Assembly: GCA_012511925.1 (NCBI GenBank)
Contig: JAAZFD010000298.1
Coordinates: 1-7,638 of the forward strand
Direction: 5' to 3'
DNA length: 7,638 nucleotides
Source of the DNA: Clostridiales bacterium
GTDB lineage: Bacteria; Bacillota; Clostridia; Christensenellales; CAG-138
Position numbers and translations under genes: made by a program. Positions within the stretch are counted from its first letter, which is position 1. Each line of letters starts with the position of its first letter. Positions 5,912 to 7,638 of this stretch are shown here, piece by piece. The notes beneath the pieces were generated by a model, which worked only from the letters and a program-made list of their open reading frames with translations, was not told the DNA's origin and did no database searches.

Positions 5912-6559
5912 TTATTCATGCGATATATCGGTTAAGTTAATCGTTTTGCCTTTTCGGGTTATTTTGCCCTGCGCTTCAAGCTCGTCGAATGCTCTGTAAA
6001 GGGTTGCCCTGCTTATTCCAAGCGTTGTAGCTAAAGACGAATAACTGCGTTTTAGTGTAACCGCATTATCGGTAGCATTTTCAACGATATAGGACAGTAG
6101 CTTCGAGCTTGCAGAGCCTACGCCTAAAAGCTCCATTCTTCCGACTAAGAACCTAAGCCTTTCGGTTAGGTATCTCATGTAATTATCAAATAGCTTTGCG
6201 TTTTGCTTTAGCATTAGCTTGAATGTGTTTTCTTTTATCCTTAATAGAAGCATTTTGCGCTTTGCCACAACCTTAGTTGCTGTTTCGTGTTCGTCGGAAA
6301 AGAGTGAAGCAGCGCCCAAAATCTCTGCACTGCCTAAAACGCTTACAAACATGGTATTGCCCTCTTCGTGCGTTTTCAGAACATTAGCCTCGCCATCGAT
6401 AACTACAAACAGTGCGTGGGTGTTGCCGTTTTGAACATCTTCCCCTGCGCTCACATTTACAAGACTTACACCATCTCTTGCTAAGAGGTCAACAATTTCA
6501 TCGTCAGCAATGTCATTAAACAGGAACGACTTTTTTATTATGGGAAGTATTTTGTCCAT
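5912..6559 (-). CDS. Crp/Fnr-family transcriptional regulator, first gene of the importer operon
   Basis: DNA-binding regulator of 215 residues: a cyclic-nucleotide-type sensor barrel at about 12-115, a dimerisation helix at about 117-145 and a winged helix-turn-helix at about 150-210 (SSLATTLGISRATLYRAFDEL, 174-194). In the sensor, the stretch LGAASLFSDEHETAT (81-95) aligns with the CRP phosphate-binding cassette, but the Glu and Arg that hold cAMP are replaced by Ala83 and Thr93, and the protein has no cysteine, arguing against cAMP binding and against an FNR-type iron-sulfur cluster. The ligand is unknown. I chose ATG 6559 because AGGAAAGG lies eight bases upstream; in-frame starts at 6589 and 6697 have no ribosome binding site, and they lie inside or upstream of the predicted operator and promoter. 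A palindrome on the transcription start points to autoregulation. The recognition helix has Arg184 and Arg189 but lacks the CRP glutamate. Confidence 0.9.
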   Translation of the reverse strand: MDKILPIIKKSFLFNDIADDEIVDLLARDGVSLVNVSAGEDVQNGNTHALFVVIDGEANVLKTHEEGNTMFVSVLGSAEILGAASLFSDEHETATKVVAKRKMLLLRIKENTFKLMLKQNAKLFDNYMRYLTERLRFLVGRMELLGVGSASSKLLSYIVENATDNAVTLKRSYSSLATTLGISRATLYRAFDELEAQGKITRKGKTINLTDISHE

Positions 6560-6581
6560 TGGCTCAACCTTTCCTACAAAC

Positions 6582-6597
6582 TGTATCATTTGATACA
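6582..6597. promoter_or_regulatory. Palindromic operator, probably for the Crp/Fnr-family regulator
   Basis: TGTATCATTTGATACA is a perfect 7-bp inverted repeat around two central bases, the 16-bp size of Crp/Fnr-family sites but unlike the CRP (TGTGA) or FNR (TTGAT) half-sites. It covers the predicted transcription start (about 6596) and first bases of the regulator operon, a position expected for repression. That this regulator binds it is an inference. Confidence 0.6.
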
Positions 6598-6602
6598 AAT
6601 CG

Positions 6603-6631
6603 ATTATAGCAAGGCTTGAATATTTTGTAAA
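6603..6631 (-). promoter_or_regulatory. Strong promoter of the regulator-importer operon
   Basis: TTTACA (6626-6631, one mismatch), a 17-bp spacer and a perfect TATAAT (6603-6608) with an extended -10 TG. The start is expected near 6596, inside the palindrome at 6582-6597. This is the best promoter found upstream of the four-gene unit and supports the regulator start at 6559. Confidence 0.8.
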
Positions 6632-6684
6632 GGGGTTTTGAATGTTTTTAGGAATATACTTTTTTTGGGGGTAAAAAATATCTA

Positions 6685-6713
6685 TTGACAAAAGCATTAT
6701 AAAGCATTAGAAT
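6685..6713 (+). promoter_or_regulatory. Promoter of the divergent lipoprotein gene
   Basis: Perfect TTGACA (6685-6690), a 17-bp spacer and TAGAAT (6708-6713, one mismatch). The start is expected near 6720, about 26 bases before the ATG. The -35 boxes of this promoter and the operon promoter (6626-6631) point away from each other and are 53 bases apart. A 10-bp palindrome, TGATATATCA (6713-6722), covers the predicted start. Confidence 0.75.
6691..6710. repeat. Tandem 10-bp repeat inside the lipoprotein promoter spacer
   Basis: AAAGCATTAT (6691-6700) is followed directly by AAAGCATTAG (6701-6710), nine of ten bases identical and one helical turn apart. The repeat fills the spacer and reaches the -10 box. 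It could be a regulator binding site made of direct half-sites, or chance in AT-rich DNA. Confidence 0.5.
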
Positions 6714-6745
6714 GATATATCAATATATAACAACAGGAGAATTTT

Positions 6746-7540
6746 ATGAAAACAGATATTTTTAGGCTCGCGGCGATTTTGTTGCTTGTTGTCATGCTTT
6801 CGGGCTGTAACACAAAGGCACCAATCAACACGAACACAAATACGCCCAATCAAACCCCAATCAACACCCAAGCACCTATCGAAAGCGGAGATGGAACGAT
6901 AACCATTTCTATGGGCATTACGAATCCAGAGCAAGAGCAGGAGGGTTATAACCTAATTTTTGCGCCTGCAAGCTCTTTTGTTGTTGGAGAGGCTTTATTC
7001 GGTTTCAAATCTTACCCTTGCAAGGTTGGTGAAGCGGTTACTGTGAACATTTTTGATTTGTATGGTTGCTTTGAATCAGACGCAAACGGTAATTTTAAGG
7101 TTGGTGTTTCTGCTGCAAGACTTGAGGATATTTGTGTAAGAAACCCACTTTCAGAGATAATGATTCTTACATTTCCGAACCTTGAAACTTGTATAGAGGG
7201 GAATAGCTTTAACCTTGAAATAACTGATAAGCCGCTTACAAGCCTTTATCCCGAGGGTACGCTTCTTGTGCGTATTGTGGATTCTGCTGGCGAAGGCGGC
7301 TATGTTGATTTTATGTATGAATCCTCAAGCGGTACTTTGAAATACGGAATGGGTTCAAGCGGTCCTGATTTTCTTGTAGCTTTCTCGGCAGAGGATTTCA
7401 AAAAAAGGGGAATTAGGGATGCATATTTGGTTATTACCGATTTTGATAATCGAGAGATAAGCGAGAGAATAGAGCTTCACTTTGATGAGAAAGGCTATTG
7501 TGAGCAGGGGCAGTATATTGAGATAGTGGTTGGAGGATAA
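6746..7540 (+). CDS. Lipoprotein of unknown function
   Basis: I do not recognise the family. The 264-residue precursor has a lipoprotein signal: basic start, hydrophobic LAAILLLVVM and lipobox LSGC with acceptor Cys21. A Thr/Asn/Pro/Gln-rich linker follows at 22-47, of the kind that tethers a domain away from the membrane. The rest (about 50-264) is rich in alternating hydrophobic stretches that suggest beta structure, such as TITISMGI (51-58), GTLLVRIVD (171-179) and QYIEIVV (256-262), with five further cysteines (92, 108, 130, 149, 252), an odd number. AGGAGA at 6735-6740 precedes the ATG by five bases. It is transcribed away from the regulator-importer operon from a shared regulatory region and ends in its own terminator. 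Placement next to an importer hints at a linked envelope role, but nothing in the protein shows ligand binding or catalysis. Confidence 0.85.
   Translation: MKTDIFRLAAILLLVVMLSGCNTKAPINTNTNTPNQTPINTQAPIESGDGTITISMGITNPEQEQEGYNLIFAPASSFVVGEALFGFKSYPCKVGEAVTVNIFDLYGCFESDANGNFKVGVSAARLEDICVRNPLSEIMILTFPNLETCIEGNSFNLEITDKPLTSLYPEGTLLVRIVDSAGEGGYVDFMYESSSGTLKYGMGSSGPDFLVAFSAEDFKKRGIRDAYLVITDFDNREISERIELHFDEKGYCEQGQYIEIVVGG
6821..6867 (+). repeat. In-frame short repeats coding the lipoprotein linker
   Basis: CCAATCAACAC occurs at 6821-6831 and again at 6857-6867, exactly 36 bases apart and so in frame. A shorter CCAATCAA lies at 6846-6853. They encode the repeated PINT-like pieces of the low-complexity linker (residues 26-41). 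Such tracts can change length by slippage; here they only shape the spacer. Confidence 0.6.
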
Positions 7541-7573
7541 TTTCTAAAACTGCTTTGGCGTTAAAGTTTTTGT

Positions 7574-7601
7574 AAAATCGCATCAGTGATGCGATTTTTT
7601 T
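7574..7601 (+). terminator. Intrinsic terminator after the lipoprotein gene
   Basis: AAAATCGCAT (7574-7583) pairs perfectly with ATGCGATTTT (7589-7598) around CAGTG, and the T-run continues to 7601. It lies 33 bases after the stop codon. Beyond it, 7602-7638 shows no gene I can support. Confidence 0.88.
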
Positions 7602-7638
7602 GCGAACACAGAACGCAACTTTCAAATCCCCTCTGAAT

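Noticed and set aside
6582..6597. Classical CRP or FNR site
   Set aside because: The half-site TGTATCA matches neither TGTGA nor TTGAT with the correct spacing, and the adjacent regulator lacks the residues for cAMP or an iron-sulfur cluster.
6560..6697. N-terminal extension of the Crp/Fnr-family regulator
   Set aside because: The in-frame starts at 6697 and 6589 lie upstream of the promoter or inside the operator without a ribosome binding site, and the extension does not resemble a Crp-family N-terminus.
7434..7625. Minus-strand 63-codon frame at the right edge
   Set aside because: It is antisense to the lipoprotein 3' end and crosses the terminator hairpin, with no ribosome binding site.

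Overview
The window reads as a low-GC Gram-positive chromosome segment, most likely from an anaerobic, Clostridia-type Bacillota. The reasons are purine-rich AGGAGG-type ribosome binding sites, sigma-A-like promoters (all five have a TG extended -10 or a near-consensus hexamer pair), two lipoprotein signal peptides and InlB-type (Flg_new) repeats. This placement is an inference from sequence character; no rRNA or other phylogenetic marker is present.

Layout. (1) 1-932, minus strand: 5' part of a gene for a type IV prepilin-like protein carrying InlB B-type repeats; its C-terminus lies beyond the left edge. (2) 933-1442: a 510-base intergenic region with divergent promoters. The leftward promoter (1200-1228) would give the pilin gene a leader of about 260 nt, which can fold into a closed multi-stem RNA (1003-1193) followed by a hairpin close to the ribosome binding site. 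The rightward promoter (1376-1404) serves the DAHP synthase gene. (3) 1443-2219, plus strand: short type I-beta DAHP synthase, first enzyme of the shikimate pathway. (4) 2245-2273: hairpin terminator shared with the convergent gene. (5) 2288-3511, minus strand: S41 carboxy-terminal processing protease with its own promoter. (6) 3581-6559, minus strand: a tightly packed operon in the order Crp/Fnr-family regulator, substrate-binding lipoprotein, permease, ATPase (NitT/TauT-type ABC importer), with overlapping or nearly abutting reading frames. (7) 6560-6745: divergent regulatory region with two good promoters and a 16-bp palindrome on the predicted transcription start of the regulator operon. 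(8) 6746-7540, plus strand: lipoprotein of unknown function, followed by a terminator at 7574-7601.

How the parts fit. The importer operon is a self-contained unit: the regulator is its first gene and probably binds the palindrome over its own start site, so it would control itself and the transporter. The substrate cannot be read from the sequence. The regulator has no cysteine and lacks the Glu and Arg that bind cAMP in CRP, so it probably senses something other than cAMP or an iron-sulfur signal. The divergent lipoprotein shares the intergenic region and may be co-regulated.

The most unusual elements are the predicted structured pilin leader, the prepilin/InlB-repeat combination, and the regulator-plus-transporter cassette with its built-in operator.
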